A stretch of 64,000 nt of DNA. It comes from Gammaproteobacteria bacterium (lineage in GTDB: Bacteria > Pseudomonadota > Gammaproteobacteria > Steroidobacterales > Steroidobacteraceae). The translations under genes and the position numbers were made by a program. The notes under the pieces were generated by a model. That model did no database searches and was not told the DNA's origin. It worked only from the letters and a program-made list of their open reading frames with translations. The stretch spans positions 62,001 to 126,000 of the forward strand of contig VBMV01000059.1 of NCBI GenBank assembly GCA_005878835.1. Direction: 5' to 3'. Every line of letters starts with the position of its first letter. Position 1 is the stretch's first letter. This document shows, piece after piece, positions 24,970 to 33,738 of the stretch.

Positions 24970-27549
24970 TCACAGCCATTTCATCAGCCCGAGCTCATAG
25001 GGGTGAGAGAGCAGCTCGTGCCACGGGTAGATGCGGATCTCGGTGCGGAACTGCCCGCATTCCTGCGGCTCGACGTCGAGCGCGTAGATCACCGCGCCGT
25101 CGCTGTCCTGCTCGTCGGTGGCGCTGAAGGTGGCGTGCCACACACCGGCGCGCGGCGGCTGCCCGTACGAGGACAGGGCCGGCGGCGCCAGATCCGCCTC
25201 CGGCAACAGCCGCCGTGCGACGAACTCCACGCGCACGTCCGCGGGCGTGAGCCCGTTCAGACCGGCCGCGACCCGCAGCCGCAGCCGCTCGCCGCGCGGC
25301 AGATCGCGCGCCACCTCGGAGAGCTGCCGCAGGCTCACCTTCGACCAGGCCTGCCGCGCGCGCGTTTTCCAATCCGCGAGAGTGCGCGCGCCGCTGAAGC
25401 CACTGGCGGCGAGACGCCGGTACTGCGTCACCGCCGGCTGGTACAGCCCCCGGGTGTAGTCGAACAGCACGCGGCGCATGTTGAAAGCCGGAATCACGGT
25501 CATCATGGCGCGCTTGCTGCGCTTCACCCAGGCGCCGGGGCAAGCGCTCTCGTTCTCCTCGCGCGCGTAGTACAGGGGCAGGACCTCCTCCTCGAGCGTG
25601 CCGAGAATCAGCTCGGCCTCGAGCGCATCGCGCCGCTCCGGATCCAGTACGTTCGCCGGCGGTATGCCCCAGCCGTTGTCCTGCATCCATCCTTCCGCCC
25701 ACCAGCCATCGAGAATGCTCAGGTTCAAGCGTCCGTTGATGGCCGCCTTGATGCCGGAGGTGCCGCTCGCCTCGAGCGGCGCGATCGGGTTGTTGAGCCA
25801 CACGTCGACGCCCGAGACCAGGCTGCGGGCGAGCTGCAGGTCGTAGTCTTCCAGGAAGATGATGCGTCCCATGAACTCCTGGCTCATCATCAGCTGGCGA
25901 ATCTCGCGCAGCACGTACTTGCCCGGCTCATCCGCGGGGTGCGCCTTGCCGGCGAACAGCAGCAGCACCGGGCGCTCGGGATTGCTGACCAGCCGCGCGA
26001 GACGCGCGCGGTCGCGCAGCAGCAGTGTCGCGCGCTTGTAGGTGGCGAAGCGCCGCGCGAACCCGAGGGTGAGCACGCCGGGACGCTGTGGATCGAGGAA
26101 GCGCGTCACGTGACGCAGCTGCGCGGGGCTCAGGCCCTTGCGCTCGTACTCGCGCTGCAGCCGCTCGCGCACGCTCGCCAGCATGCGCGCCTTGACCTCC
26201 TGCGCCGTCACCCAGTAGCGCTCGTCCGGCACGCGCTCGAGCGCGCTCCAGAATTCCGGGTCGCGCAGCCGCTCGCGCCATTCCCGTCCCAGCTCGCGGT
26301 CGAAGAAATCCATCCAGGTCTGGTGCAGGAAGGTCGGCACGTGCACCCCGTTGGTCACGAAGCCGACCGGGTTGTCCTCGGGACGAACCTCCGGCCACTG
26401 GTCCGCGCACAGCCGCGCCGAGACCGTGCCATGGATGCGGCTCACGCCGTTGACGTGGCGCGTGCCGCTCAGCGCGAGGCGCGTCATGTTGAAAAGGCCC
26501 GGGGCGGAAGGGGAACGCGCCAGCTCGAGGACGCGCTCGACCGGCACCCCCAGCTCGCGCACGAAATCCCCGAAGTGCGCGACGATCAGCTCCAGGCCGA
26601 AGGCGTCGTGGCCGGCCGCCACCGGAGTGTGGGTGGTGAACACGCAGTCCGCCGCCACCGCTTCGAGGGCGGCGTTGAAGGGCAGGCCCTGCGCCAGGTG
26701 CTCGCGCAGCAGCTCGAGAATCAGGAACGCCGCGTGCCCTTCGTTCAGGTGCCACACGGCGGGGGCCACCCCGAGCGCGCGCAGCGCGCGCAAGCCGCCG
26801 ATGCCGAGGATCATTTCCTGGCGCACCCGCGTGGACTCATCCCCGCCGTACAGGCGATGGGTGATGTCGCGATCCGAGGGGATGTTCTCGGCGCAATTGG
26901 CGTCGAGCAGATAGACCGGAACGCGGCCCACCTGCGCCTTCCACAGCCGCGCGACGACCTCGCGCCCGGTGATGCGCACCGCGACCTTGAGCCACTCGCC
27001 CGCCGTATTGCGCACCGGCTCGACCGGCAGATCGCGCGGGTCGCGCTCGCGATATTCGGCCTGTTGCACGCCATCGTTGTCGACGGTCTGAGTGAAATAC
27101 CCCTGCTCGTACAGAAGCCCCACCGCCACGAAGTTGGCGCGCTCGTCGCTCGCCGCCTTGCAGTAGTCCCCGGCGAGCACCCCGAGGCCTCCGGAGTAGA
27201 TGGGGAAGCTCTCGTGAAAGCCGTACTCGGCGCAGAAGTACGCCACCAGCGGCGCCTCGGCGGTGGGTGCGCCGAGCCCCAGGTACGCTTCGAGGGTCTC
27301 GAGCGCGAGGTGATAGCGCGCCAGGTACAGCTCATCGCGAGCGCAGCGCTCCAGCGTCTCCTGGTTGACGCAACGAAGCACCAGGCGGGGATTGCCGTTG
27401 GTCTGCTTCCACAGCTCCGGATCCAGATCCTCGAACAACGCCCGGGTGGGACGGTGCCAGCTGAAGAACAGGTTGGCGGCCAGCTCAGTGAGACGCGACA
27501 GGCTCCCCGGGATGACGGGGGTGACTTCCAGGAGCGAGTTTCTCATCAC
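24970..27549 (-). CDS. glgP: Alpha-glucan (glycogen) phosphorylase GlgP
   Basis: An 859-residue GT35 phosphorylase that releases glucose-1-phosphate from glycogen with PLP as cofactor. Residues 10-120 are the DUF3417 domain found in the long bacterial alpha-glucan phosphorylase branch; NEGHAAFLILELL near 265 and GFVTNGVHVPTF near 390 follow, and the PLP lysine is in EASGTSGIKAAING near 600. The first codon is GTG at 27549 or the adjacent ATG at 27546. It heads the minus-strand glycogen operon, 51 bp before glgC. The upstream 150 bp separates it from the divergent padR gene. Confidence 0.96.
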   Translation of the reverse strand: MMRNSLLEVTPVIPGSLSRLTELAANLFFSWHRPTRALFEDLDPELWKQTNGNPRLVLRCVNQETLERCARDELYLARYHLALETLEAYLGLGAPTAEAPLVAYFCAEYGFHESFPIYSGGLGVLAGDYCKAASDERANFVAVGLLYEQGYFTQTVDNDGVQQAEYRERDPRDLPVEPVRNTAGEWLKVAVRITGREVVARLWKAQVGRVPVYLLDANCAENIPSDRDITHRLYGGDESTRVRQEMILGIGGLRALRALGVAPAVWHLNEGHAAFLILELLREHLAQGLPFNAALEAVAADCVFTTHTPVAAGHDAFGLELIVAHFGDFVRELGVPVERVLELARSPSAPGLFNMTRLALSGTRHVNGVSRIHGTVSARLCADQWPEVRPEDNPVGFVTNGVHVPTFLHQTWMDFFDRELGREWRERLRDPEFWSALERVPDERYWVTAQEVKARMLASVRERLQREYERKGLSPAQLRHVTRFLDPQRPGVLTLGFARRFATYKRATLLLRDRARLARLVSNPERPVLLLFAGKAHPADEPGKYVLREIRQLMMSQEFMGRIIFLEDYDLQLARSLVSGVDVWLNNPIAPLEASGTSGIKAAINGRLNLSILDGWWAEGWMQDNGWGIPPANVLDPERRDALEAELILGTLEEEVLPLYYAREENESACPGAWVKRSKRAMMTVIPAFNMRRVLFDYTRGLYQPAVTQYRRLAASGFSGARTLADWKTRARQAWSKVSLRQLSEVARDLPRGERLRLRVAAGLNGLTPADVRVEFVARRLLPEADLAPPALSSYGQPPRAGVWHATFSATDEQDSDGAVIYALDVEPQECGQFRTEIRIYPWHELLSHPYELGLMKWL

Positions 27550-27666
27550 CGGTCCCGTAAAAGACGCGAAGTCTAGCAGTACCGCATCGAGCCCCCGCCC
27601 GTGCCACGCGCGTGCTAAACGCGCGACATTTCACAGCCTGCCACTACTGGCCAGCTCGAGTATTAG

Positions 27667-27698
27667 TTGACAGCTAGTATTATCTACTTAATAGTACT
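27667..27698 (+). promoter_or_regulatory. Promoter with overlapping operator-like palindrome before padR
   Basis: TTGACA at 27667-27672 and AATAGT at 27690-27695 are 17 bp apart, a good sigma-70 pair. Inside it, 27676-27698 is a 23-bp imperfect palindrome with arms AGTATTAT and ATAGTACT (one mismatch), covering the spacer and -10 box, as expected for an autorepressor. The ATG at 27704 is 8 bp after the -10 box, so the transcript would be leaderless or nearly so. Confidence 0.6.
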
Positions 27699-27703
27699 GT
27701 TAA

Positions 27704-28063
27704 ATGGACGATAGCCAGCCACGCAAGTTCCAGAAAGACCTCAACGCGGGGCTCGTGGCGCTGGTGCTGCTGGCCGTACTCGAGCGCACCAAAGAGGATC
27801 TGTACGGATACGAGATCGCCAAGCGCCTGCAGAAGGCGAATGAAGGCGAGGCGCTCTTCAAGGAGGGCACCGTGTACCCCGTGCTGCGCTCGCTCGCCGC
27901 CGGGGGATTGCTCACCAGCCGCGTCGTGCCCTCCTACGCCGGGCCGCCGCGGCGCTACTACCGCATCACCGACGACGGCCGCGCCGTGCTGCGCCAGTGG
28001 AGTGACATCTGGCGGCAGACGCGCGGCTTTGTCGATCGCTTCATCGAAGGAACAGATTCATGA
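27704..28063 (+). CDS. PadR-family transcriptional regulator
   Basis: A 119-residue winged-helix repressor. The domain runs LVALVLLAVLERTKEDLYGYEIAKRL (helices 1-2), then EGTVYPVLRSLAAGGLL and a basic wing ending RRYYRITDDGR, the PadR hallmark. The last part, WSDIWRQTRGFVDRF, is the dimerising helix. There is no ribosome site before ATG 27704, consistent with leaderless translation. Its TGA overlaps the ATG of the next gene (ATGA at 28060), the usual pairing of PadR with a HAAS/DUF1700-like membrane protein. It likely represses this operon through the palindrome at 27676-27698. Confidence 0.9.
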   Translation: MDDSQPRKFQKDLNAGLVALVLLAVLERTKEDLYGYEIAKRLQKANEGEALFKEGTVYPVLRSLAAGGLLTSRVVPSYAGPPRRYYRITDDGRAVLRQWSDIWRQTRGFVDRFIEGTDS

Positions 28064-28989
28064 ACGCTCCCCGCTCGATCGATGAGTACCTGAAGCAGCT
28101 GCGCCAGGCGCTCGCAGGACAGGACCCGGCGCTCATCCAGGATGCGCTCTACGACGCCGAGGAGTATCTGCGCGCAGAGGTCGCGGCGCACCCGGACAAG
28201 TCCGAGAGCGACGTGCTCGAGCTCATCGCGAGCACCTACGGTGCTCCGGACGAAGTGGCGGCGGCGTACCGGGACACGGAAGCGAAGGTGAAGGCCGCCC
28301 TGAAGACCCCGGCACCGCGCGCGGCCGCGAGCGCCTCGGGGCTGGCGCGCTTCTTCGGCGTGTACCAGGACCCGCGGGCCTACACCTCTCTTTTCTATAT
28401 GCTGCTCACGCTCGCCACCGGCATCGTGTACTTCACGTTCGTGGTCACCGGGCTGTCGCTGTCGGCCGGGTTCGCGGTCCTCATCATCGGCGTGCCGTTC
28501 TTCCTCGCCTTCATCGGCATCGCGCGCGTGATCGCGCTCGGCGAGGGGAGACTCCTCGAGGCGATGACCGGCGAGCGCATGCCGCGCCGTCCGCTGCACC
28601 CCGGGCCGCCGGCGAGCTGGTGGACACGCATCGGCGAGATGCTGACGGACGTGCGTACCTGGACCACGCTCCTGTACCTGCTCATCATGCTGCCGCTGGG
28701 GATCATCTACTTCACCGTCGCCGTGACCGCACTGGCGATCGGCCTGCGCCTGGCGCTCGCGCCGCTCGTGGTGCTGACCCGCGACTTCGGCTGGTTTTCG
28801 CCGGGTGTCTCCCTCGACATGCTCCAGATCGATGGCTGGCACGCTGCCTCACCCCACACACTGCTGGGATCGCTCTTCTACATGGTGTTCGGCATCGCGA
28901 TCGTGACGGCGCTCATGCACGTGGCGCGCGGAGTTGCGCGCGCACACGCGCGTTTCGCCAAGGCGCTGCTGGTCAAACCGGGCGCGTGA
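28060..28989 (+). CDS. HAAS-type/sensor-domain membrane protein, PadR partner
   Basis: A 309-residue protein. Residues 5-80 are a helical HAAS/DUF1700-like domain (IDEYLKQLRQALAGQDPALIQDALYDAEEYL), then a linker, then four to five membrane helices from about 110 to 290 of the putative sensor type, including ARVIALGEGRLLEAMTGE near 152. Such proteins are encoded with PadR regulators and are thought to sense envelope or ligand state, but no signal is known. A ribosome site GAAGGAA precedes ATG 28060, inside the padR end, and the two genes overlap by 4 bp. Confidence 0.83.
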   Translation: MNAPRSIDEYLKQLRQALAGQDPALIQDALYDAEEYLRAEVAAHPDKSESDVLELIASTYGAPDEVAAAYRDTEAKVKAALKTPAPRAAASASGLARFFGVYQDPRAYTSLFYMLLTLATGIVYFTFVVTGLSLSAGFAVLIIGVPFFLAFIGIARVIALGEGRLLEAMTGERMPRRPLHPGPPASWWTRIGEMLTDVRTWTTLLYLLIMLPLGIIYFTVAVTALAIGLRLALAPLVVLTRDFGWFSPGVSLDMLQIDGWHAASPHTLLGSLFYMVFGIAIVTALMHVARGVARAHARFAKALLVKPGA

Positions 28990-29003
28990 GGGGGGCGCGG
29001 GCC

Positions 29004-29023
29004 GCGCGGTACACTAACCGCGC
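29004..29023 (+). promoter_or_regulatory. Hairpin directly abutting a start codon, with -10-like TACACT overlapping its loop
   Basis: GCGCGGT (29004-29010) can pair with ACCGCGC (29017-29023) around a 6-base loop, and the ATG of the next gene begins at 29024. TACACT (29010-29015) is 8 bp before that ATG, the same spacing as the padR -10 box, so the site could be a promoter for a leaderless transcript, or an RNA hairpin limiting translation, or both. No ribosome site is visible. Confidence 0.35.
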
Positions 29024-29641
29024 ATGCGAGGCTTCCTTCTGCTGCTCTGCGCCGGCGGCCTGGCCACTGCGCTGTCCGGTGCCGCCTCGATCGCCGCCGC
29101 CAGGCCCGCGCCGGCCGTGCCCGCTCCTGCGCGCGGCTCCAAGGGGTGCCTGCCGGGCGGCAACGGTTATCTGCGCGCCCGCATCCGCGGCGCGCTGAAC
29201 CTCGACATCGACTGGCACGACCCCGAGATCGAGTGCGAGGGCGGTCCGCGTCCGGACGGCAGCGGCCTGCGGGTGAGCTTCGCCGGCCCGCGCCACGCGG
29301 ACGGGCGGCGCCTGCGCCTGGTGTTCGGCGTGGGATCGGTGCACGAGGGGCGCACGGGGCGCGCGCTGCCGACCAATCTCACCGTGATCTTCGAGGGCGA
29401 GGAGCGGGTGTTCGCCACGCGCGGCGAGGATCACTGCACGGTGGATGAGCTCAGGCAGGAGCGGCTCGGGGCACTCGGCGGACCGCTGCGCTCCTGGCGC
29501 ATCGTCGCCCGCGGCTTCTGCACCTCACCGGCCAGCACGCTCAACAGCGATGCGCGCATTCTGGTCAGCCGCTTCGATTTCGCCGGCAGCGCCGTGTTCG
29601 CGGACGAGCCGCGCGAGCGGCCGACCCAGCCCGAAACCTAG
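29024..29641 (+). CDS. Secreted hypothetical protein
   Basis: A 205-residue protein with a signal peptide (MRGFLLLLCAGGLATALSG...) cleaved near AAARPAPA, so it is periplasmic or exported. The mature part has a repeated CLPGG/IECEGGPRPDG pattern and four cysteines (GCLPGG, IECEG, EDHCTV, GFCTSP) that may form two disulfides. I do not recognise a family. It starts 34 bp after the HAAS gene and ends 14 bp before the DUF192 gene, so these may share a transcript. The strong third-position G/C supports coding. Confidence 0.7.
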   Translation: MRGFLLLLCAGGLATALSGAASIAAARPAPAVPAPARGSKGCLPGGNGYLRARIRGALNLDIDWHDPEIECEGGPRPDGSGLRVSFAGPRHADGRRLRLVFGVGSVHEGRTGRALPTNLTVIFEGEERVFATRGEDHCTVDELRQERLGALGGPLRSWRIVARGFCTSPASTLNSDARILVSRFDFAGSAVFADEPRERPTQPET

Positions 29642-29655
29642 AAGGCGGCAACGGC

Positions 29656-30189
29656 ATGTCGCGCGCAAACCGTCCTGAGCATGCGGTGGTGGGCATGGAC
29701 GCTCCGATGCTCGGCGCGTTGCTGGCGTTCGCGGCGCTCGGCGCCGGGCCGGCGGTGGCGCAGGAGTCGCGTGCGCCGCTGGAGCTGGCGACGTTTCCGC
29801 GCACCGCGCTGCAGATCACCCACCTTGATGAGCACCACGCGGCCCGCAAGTACGCGTTCGAGGTGTGGGTCGCCGACACTCAGGAGCGCGCCCAGCAGGG
29901 TCTGATGTTCGTCAGCGACCTGCCCGAGACCCTGGGGATGGTGTTCCCGCTCACCGCTCCACGCGTGGAAACCATGTGGATGAGGAACACCTACATCGAG
30001 CTGGACATACTCTTCATCGACGCGCATGGCCGCGTGGCGAAGATCATCGAGCGCGCGCACCCCATGTCGGAGGCCTTGCTCAGCTCCGATACGCCGGTGA
30101 GCGCGGTGCTGGAACTGAAGGGCGGTGAGGCCGCAAAGCTCGGCCTGCGCGTCGGCGATACCGTCACCTGGAAGAAACCCCCGCAGTAA
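29656..30189 (+). CDS. DUF192-family exported protein
   Basis: A 177-residue member of the DUF192 family, unknown reaction, usually exported. A signal sequence ends near AVAQES (about residue 37). The conserved core is FEVWVADTQERAQQGLMFV, then MWMRNTYIELDILFID near residue 112 and a C-terminal VLELKGGEAAKLGLRVGD, matching the family closely. ATG 29656 has a GAAGG ribosome site at good spacing; an internal ATG at 29695 would cut into the signal sequence but is possible. It follows the secreted unknown gene by 14 bp. Confidence 0.87.
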   Translation: MSRANRPEHAVVGMDAPMLGALLAFAALGAGPAVAQESRAPLELATFPRTALQITHLDEHHAARKYAFEVWVADTQERAQQGLMFVSDLPETLGMVFPLTAPRVETMWMRNTYIELDILFIDAHGRVAKIIERAHPMSEALLSSDTPVSAVLELKGGEAAKLGLRVGDTVTWKKPPQ

Positions 30190-30239
30190 GCGCCACGGCA
30201 GCGCGCCCGCCCGCCTCGACCGGATCCTCCACCCGGAGG

Positions 30240-30545
30240 CTATCTGGAGGGCGGTGGACTCGCGGTGCGCTTGTGCTTCGCGTGCTTCGAGATAATCGGG
30301 CGCGGGATGGGCGCGCCGTAAGCACGTCTGTGCGAGCGAGGGTGCGGGGCGAAGGAGCTCGACTTCGCATGCCCGGCCGGGACCGTGGAGGTGGCGGCGG
30401 GGGCGGGCGGCGCGGTACAGACGGCGAGGCTGCGCGATCCGTGCGCAATCGCCGCGCTCGTGATCCAGCGCCCACCCGGCGCGAACTGCGCGGAACCGGC
30501 TCCAAGCCCCGCCAGCATCAACACGCACCACCCGGCCGTCTTCAT
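30240..30545 (-). CDS. Small secreted hypothetical protein
   Basis: A 101-residue protein from ATG 30545 with a signal peptide (MKTAGWCVLMLAGLGAG) cleaved near SAQFA. The mature part is low in complexity, rich in Ala, Pro, Ser, Arg and His (HAKHKRTASPPPSR at the end). A longer open frame continues upstream to 30686 but those residues do not look like protein and would bury the signal. No family is recognised. It is divergent from the TonB-dependent receptor. Confidence 0.45.
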   Translation of the reverse strand: MKTAGWCVLMLAGLGAGSAQFAPGGRWITSAAIAHGSRSLAVCTAPPAPAATSTVPAGHAKSSSFAPHPRSHRRAYGAPIPRPIISKHAKHKRTASPPPSR

Positions 30546-30810
30546 GCGATACAGGATGCGTGATCGAGGGCGTCGTCGGTAGGAGCGGATGGTGTATTCA
30601 TGACGCCGTTCCGCGGTGTTGCTGTGTGGCAACAATCGAAGAGCCAGATCGGTCCGGACCGAGCTCAGGGTCGCGCGGAATCGCATGCTTGGCTAATATC
30701 CAACATCCATTCATCCCAATTCCAGAGCGTCTGGTCGCATTGACACGGCTCTGCGGGTACCAGGGACTGGGCAAATAACGAAACGGCCATAGCCGTCGCG
30801 GGAGAACCAC

Positions 30811-33687
30811 ATGACTCGACAGGAAATCGCGCGCACGATCAAGAGCGCGCTGGCAGTGGGCGCAATCACCGCCGCCAGCGGTGCGGTGGCCCTGCATGCC
30901 CAGGTACCCACGTCGACTTCCTCCGGCCAGAGCCTTCAGGAGGTCGTCGTCACCGGCTCGATGATCAAGCGAACGGACATCGAGACACCAAGTCCCGTTC
31001 AGGTGATCTCGTCGGAGCAATTGCTGCAATCCGGCTACACCAACACCCAGGAAGTGCTGAAGAACCTGACCGCCAACGGCCAAGGCACGCTGTCACAGAG
31101 TTTCTCGGGAGCCTTTGCCAGCGGCGCGGCCGGGATCGCGCTTCGCGGCCTGAACGTTGGCTACACACTGGTCCTGATCGACGGCCATCGAGTGGCGCCT
31201 TATCCCATCGGGGACGACGGCCAACGCTCCTTCGTCGACGTCTCCAACATCCCGTTCGATGCCATCGAGCGCATCGAGGTGCTGAAAGACGGCGCGTCGG
31301 CCACATACGGCTCGGATGCGATCGCGGGCGTGATAAACATCATCCTCAAGAAGACCGTTCAGGGTGCTTCACTGACCGGCGACCTCGGTACCGCCAGCCA
31401 CGGGGCGGGCAATACCTACCACGCCGACGCCACATGGGGTATCGGCGACCTCGTGAATGACGGGCATAACTTTTACATCTCCGGAGAGTTCCGCAAGCAG
31501 AAGCAGATCTTGTTTGCCGATCGCGGAAATCAGTACACGCACACCGATTTCACCTCGACCGGTGGCCTGAATGTCACGCTCGGCGTGCCCAACACGCTGA
31601 ACGGTGGCATCGCGAGAAGCGGGACCGGTTATGTCCAGGACCCGGCAAGCGGTAACATCGCCGGGTTCATGCCCGGCTGCAGCGCGACCAGTTATGCGGC
31701 CGGACAGTGCACTTACGCGGACACCTGGGACCAGATCCAGCCGCCGACTTCGAACTACAATTTCGTCGCGCGCTATGCGCAATCCCTCACCAGGGACTGG
31801 CAGTTGTCGCTCGGGGGCACGTTCTTCGAGAGCAAATCCGAGCAGGCGAATCGTCCGCAGCGCACGTTCGCCGGCGGTTATCAGGGCGTGACCTCGGGCC
31901 CCGGAGTCACCCCGACGGTGCTCCCCGCCATCGGGCCGACGACCATTTCCCCCACGAACCCGAGCTTCCCGGCGGGCGTGGTGATCCCGGGCGGAGCCGG
32001 GATCCTGCGCTACACATTCCTCAACTTGGGTCCCGAGATCACGCAGACGGACGCAAAGTCCTATCGCACGACCGTCGATCTCGACGGCAAGATATTCGGC
32101 TCGTGGGATCTGAACCTCGCGGCGGGTTACTCCGAAGTGAAACTGGATCTGACTGGCTTGAACTATGTGAACCCCGGTAACCTCCAGACGGCGCTCGATA
32201 GCACGACGGCGCCGTTCCTCGTAGGTCAGCCGAACACCCCCGCGGTCGACGCCTTCGTCGCTCCAGTACTGACCACGACAGACACCTCCAAGCTCGGCTA
32301 TGCACATGCTGGAGTCAGCCGCGGCTTTGCCGTCCTACCAGGAGGACCTCTGGGTGTCGCCGTCGGCGTCGACTACTACAACCGCAGGCAACACGGCGTC
32401 GCGCCGGCCGATGTCGCCAACGGTCTGTTGCCGGACTTCAGTAACAACTTTACGGTGGGTACCCAGAATGTAGCGTCCGCCTACGCAGAGCTGGTCGCTC
32501 CCATCATGAAGCAGCTCGAGCTGGAGGCCGCCGTCCGCTACGACCACTACAATCTTTCCGGCGGTCAGGCGAGCCCCAAGGCAGGCTTCAAGTGGACACC
32601 GATTTCCGAGTTCGCGCTGCGCGGCACGGCGTCCAAGGGATTCCGTGCTCCAGGACCTGCTGAAAACGGGCAGTCGGGCCAGACCTTCTTCGCGGGCACA
32701 ACCAACGATCCGATTCTTTGTCCGAATCCGGCACAGATCAACGCAGCCGGCAATTTCGTCGACCAGTGTGTGGTTGCCGTTCCGGGTCTGCAGACGACGA
32801 ATGCCACCCTCAAGAGCGAGACCTCGAAGTCCTTCACCCTGGGAGTGATCGTCCAGCCGATCAGGGATGTCAGCAGCACCTTGGATCTCTATTCGATTGA
32901 TATCGACAATCAGATCGTGAGTGGCGGCCCTTCGACGATCGTCCGCGGCAACAACCTGACGCCGATCCCGCAGTATCAGCCTGGCGGCGGAACGGCGCTG
33001 GTGACACCGCCGGCGGCGCCGATCCTTTACCAGTCGACGTCTTACATCAACGCGAACAAGACCAAGACGGACGGCCTCGATCTCAGCCTTTCATATCGTC
33101 ACCTCTGGGTGGGTGTCGGCGAATTCCGGTCCGAGGCCTTGTGGTCGTACACGCACAAGTTCGAGATGACGATCAACGGCGTCACCTATGAGCTCGCGGG
33201 CACGCACGGACCGTCCTTCTTCACAGGCGATACCGGCAATCCGAAGTCGCGGCTCGAGTGGTCCAACACCTTCGGCCGTGGCCCGTGGTCGGCGACCATC
33301 ACGATGAACTATATCAGTGCATTCAACGTCACCGATCCAACGTTGTTCGCGTTTCTGGGCACCCCGGCCGACACGTGCCTCACTTCGTTGACGAACCAGG
33401 GGGGTACTGCGGGCTTGGCGTATGCCATCCCGCTGTCGAACGGAGTCATTCCGAATCCGAAATTCTGCACGGTTGACCATTTCACGACCTTCGATCTCTA
33501 CACGCGCTGGCAAGTAAACAGCAACTTCAACGTGCACGGCTCGGTTACCAACCTGTTCGGAGCCAAAGCGCCACTCGATTGGGTGACCTACGGTGGCGCG
33601 CTCGGCGCCGTGCCGTGGAATCCGTCCCTACACCTGCAGGGCGCGATTGGTACCTTCTACAATGTGGGAGCGTCTTACAGCTTCTGA
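30811..33687 (+). CDS. TonB-dependent outer-membrane receptor
   Basis: A 958-residue receptor that imports a large substrate through the outer membrane using TonB energy. The signal peptide ends near ALHAQVP (about residue 31); the TonB-box/plug start is LQEVVVTGSMIKR near 44, the plug has IALRGLNVGYTLVLIDGHRV near 110 and LKDGASATYGSDAIAGVINI near 160, and a 22-strand barrel fills the rest, ending in aromatic SYSF as outer-membrane insertion requires. It lacks an N-terminal sigma-signalling domain. ATG 30811 has a GGGAGAACC ribosome site. No hydrolase or periplasmic binding protein is adjacent, so the substrate is unknown; the base composition is lower in G/C than its neighbours. Confidence 0.95.
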   Translation: MTRQEIARTIKSALAVGAITAASGAVALHAQVPTSTSSGQSLQEVVVTGSMIKRTDIETPSPVQVISSEQLLQSGYTNTQEVLKNLTANGQGTLSQSFSGAFASGAAGIALRGLNVGYTLVLIDGHRVAPYPIGDDGQRSFVDVSNIPFDAIERIEVLKDGASATYGSDAIAGVINIILKKTVQGASLTGDLGTASHGAGNTYHADATWGIGDLVNDGHNFYISGEFRKQKQILFADRGNQYTHTDFTSTGGLNVTLGVPNTLNGGIARSGTGYVQDPASGNIAGFMPGCSATSYAAGQCTYADTWDQIQPPTSNYNFVARYAQSLTRDWQLSLGGTFFESKSEQANRPQRTFAGGYQGVTSGPGVTPTVLPAIGPTTISPTNPSFPAGVVIPGGAGILRYTFLNLGPEITQTDAKSYRTTVDLDGKIFGSWDLNLAAGYSEVKLDLTGLNYVNPGNLQTALDSTTAPFLVGQPNTPAVDAFVAPVLTTTDTSKLGYAHAGVSRGFAVLPGGPLGVAVGVDYYNRRQHGVAPADVANGLLPDFSNNFTVGTQNVASAYAELVAPIMKQLELEAAVRYDHYNLSGGQASPKAGFKWTPISEFALRGTASKGFRAPGPAENGQSGQTFFAGTTNDPILCPNPAQINAAGNFVDQCVVAVPGLQTTNATLKSETSKSFTLGVIVQPIRDVSSTLDLYSIDIDNQIVSGGPSTIVRGNNLTPIPQYQPGGGTALVTPPAAPILYQSTSYINANKTKTDGLDLSLSYRHLWVGVGEFRSEALWSYTHKFEMTINGVTYELAGTHGPSFFTGDTGNPKSRLEWSNTFGRGPWSATITMNYISAFNVTDPTLFAFLGTPADTCLTSLTNQGGTAGLAYAIPLSNGVIPNPKFCTVDHFTTFDLYTRWQVNSNFNVHGSVTNLFGAKAPLDWVTYGGALGAVPWNPSLHLQGAIGTFYNVGASYSF

Positions 33688-33738
33688 ATCTAATCAGCGG
33701 AGAGTCCGGGGTGGCGGGCGCCCGGCCCGACCGCCGGT

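Noticed and set aside
21904-27576. A 1,890-codon open frame on the plus strand
   Set aside because: It is antisense to malQ, GH57, glgC and glgP; the peptide is low in complexity (many Arg, Gln, Val, His) and arises from the strong third-position G/C of the real genes.
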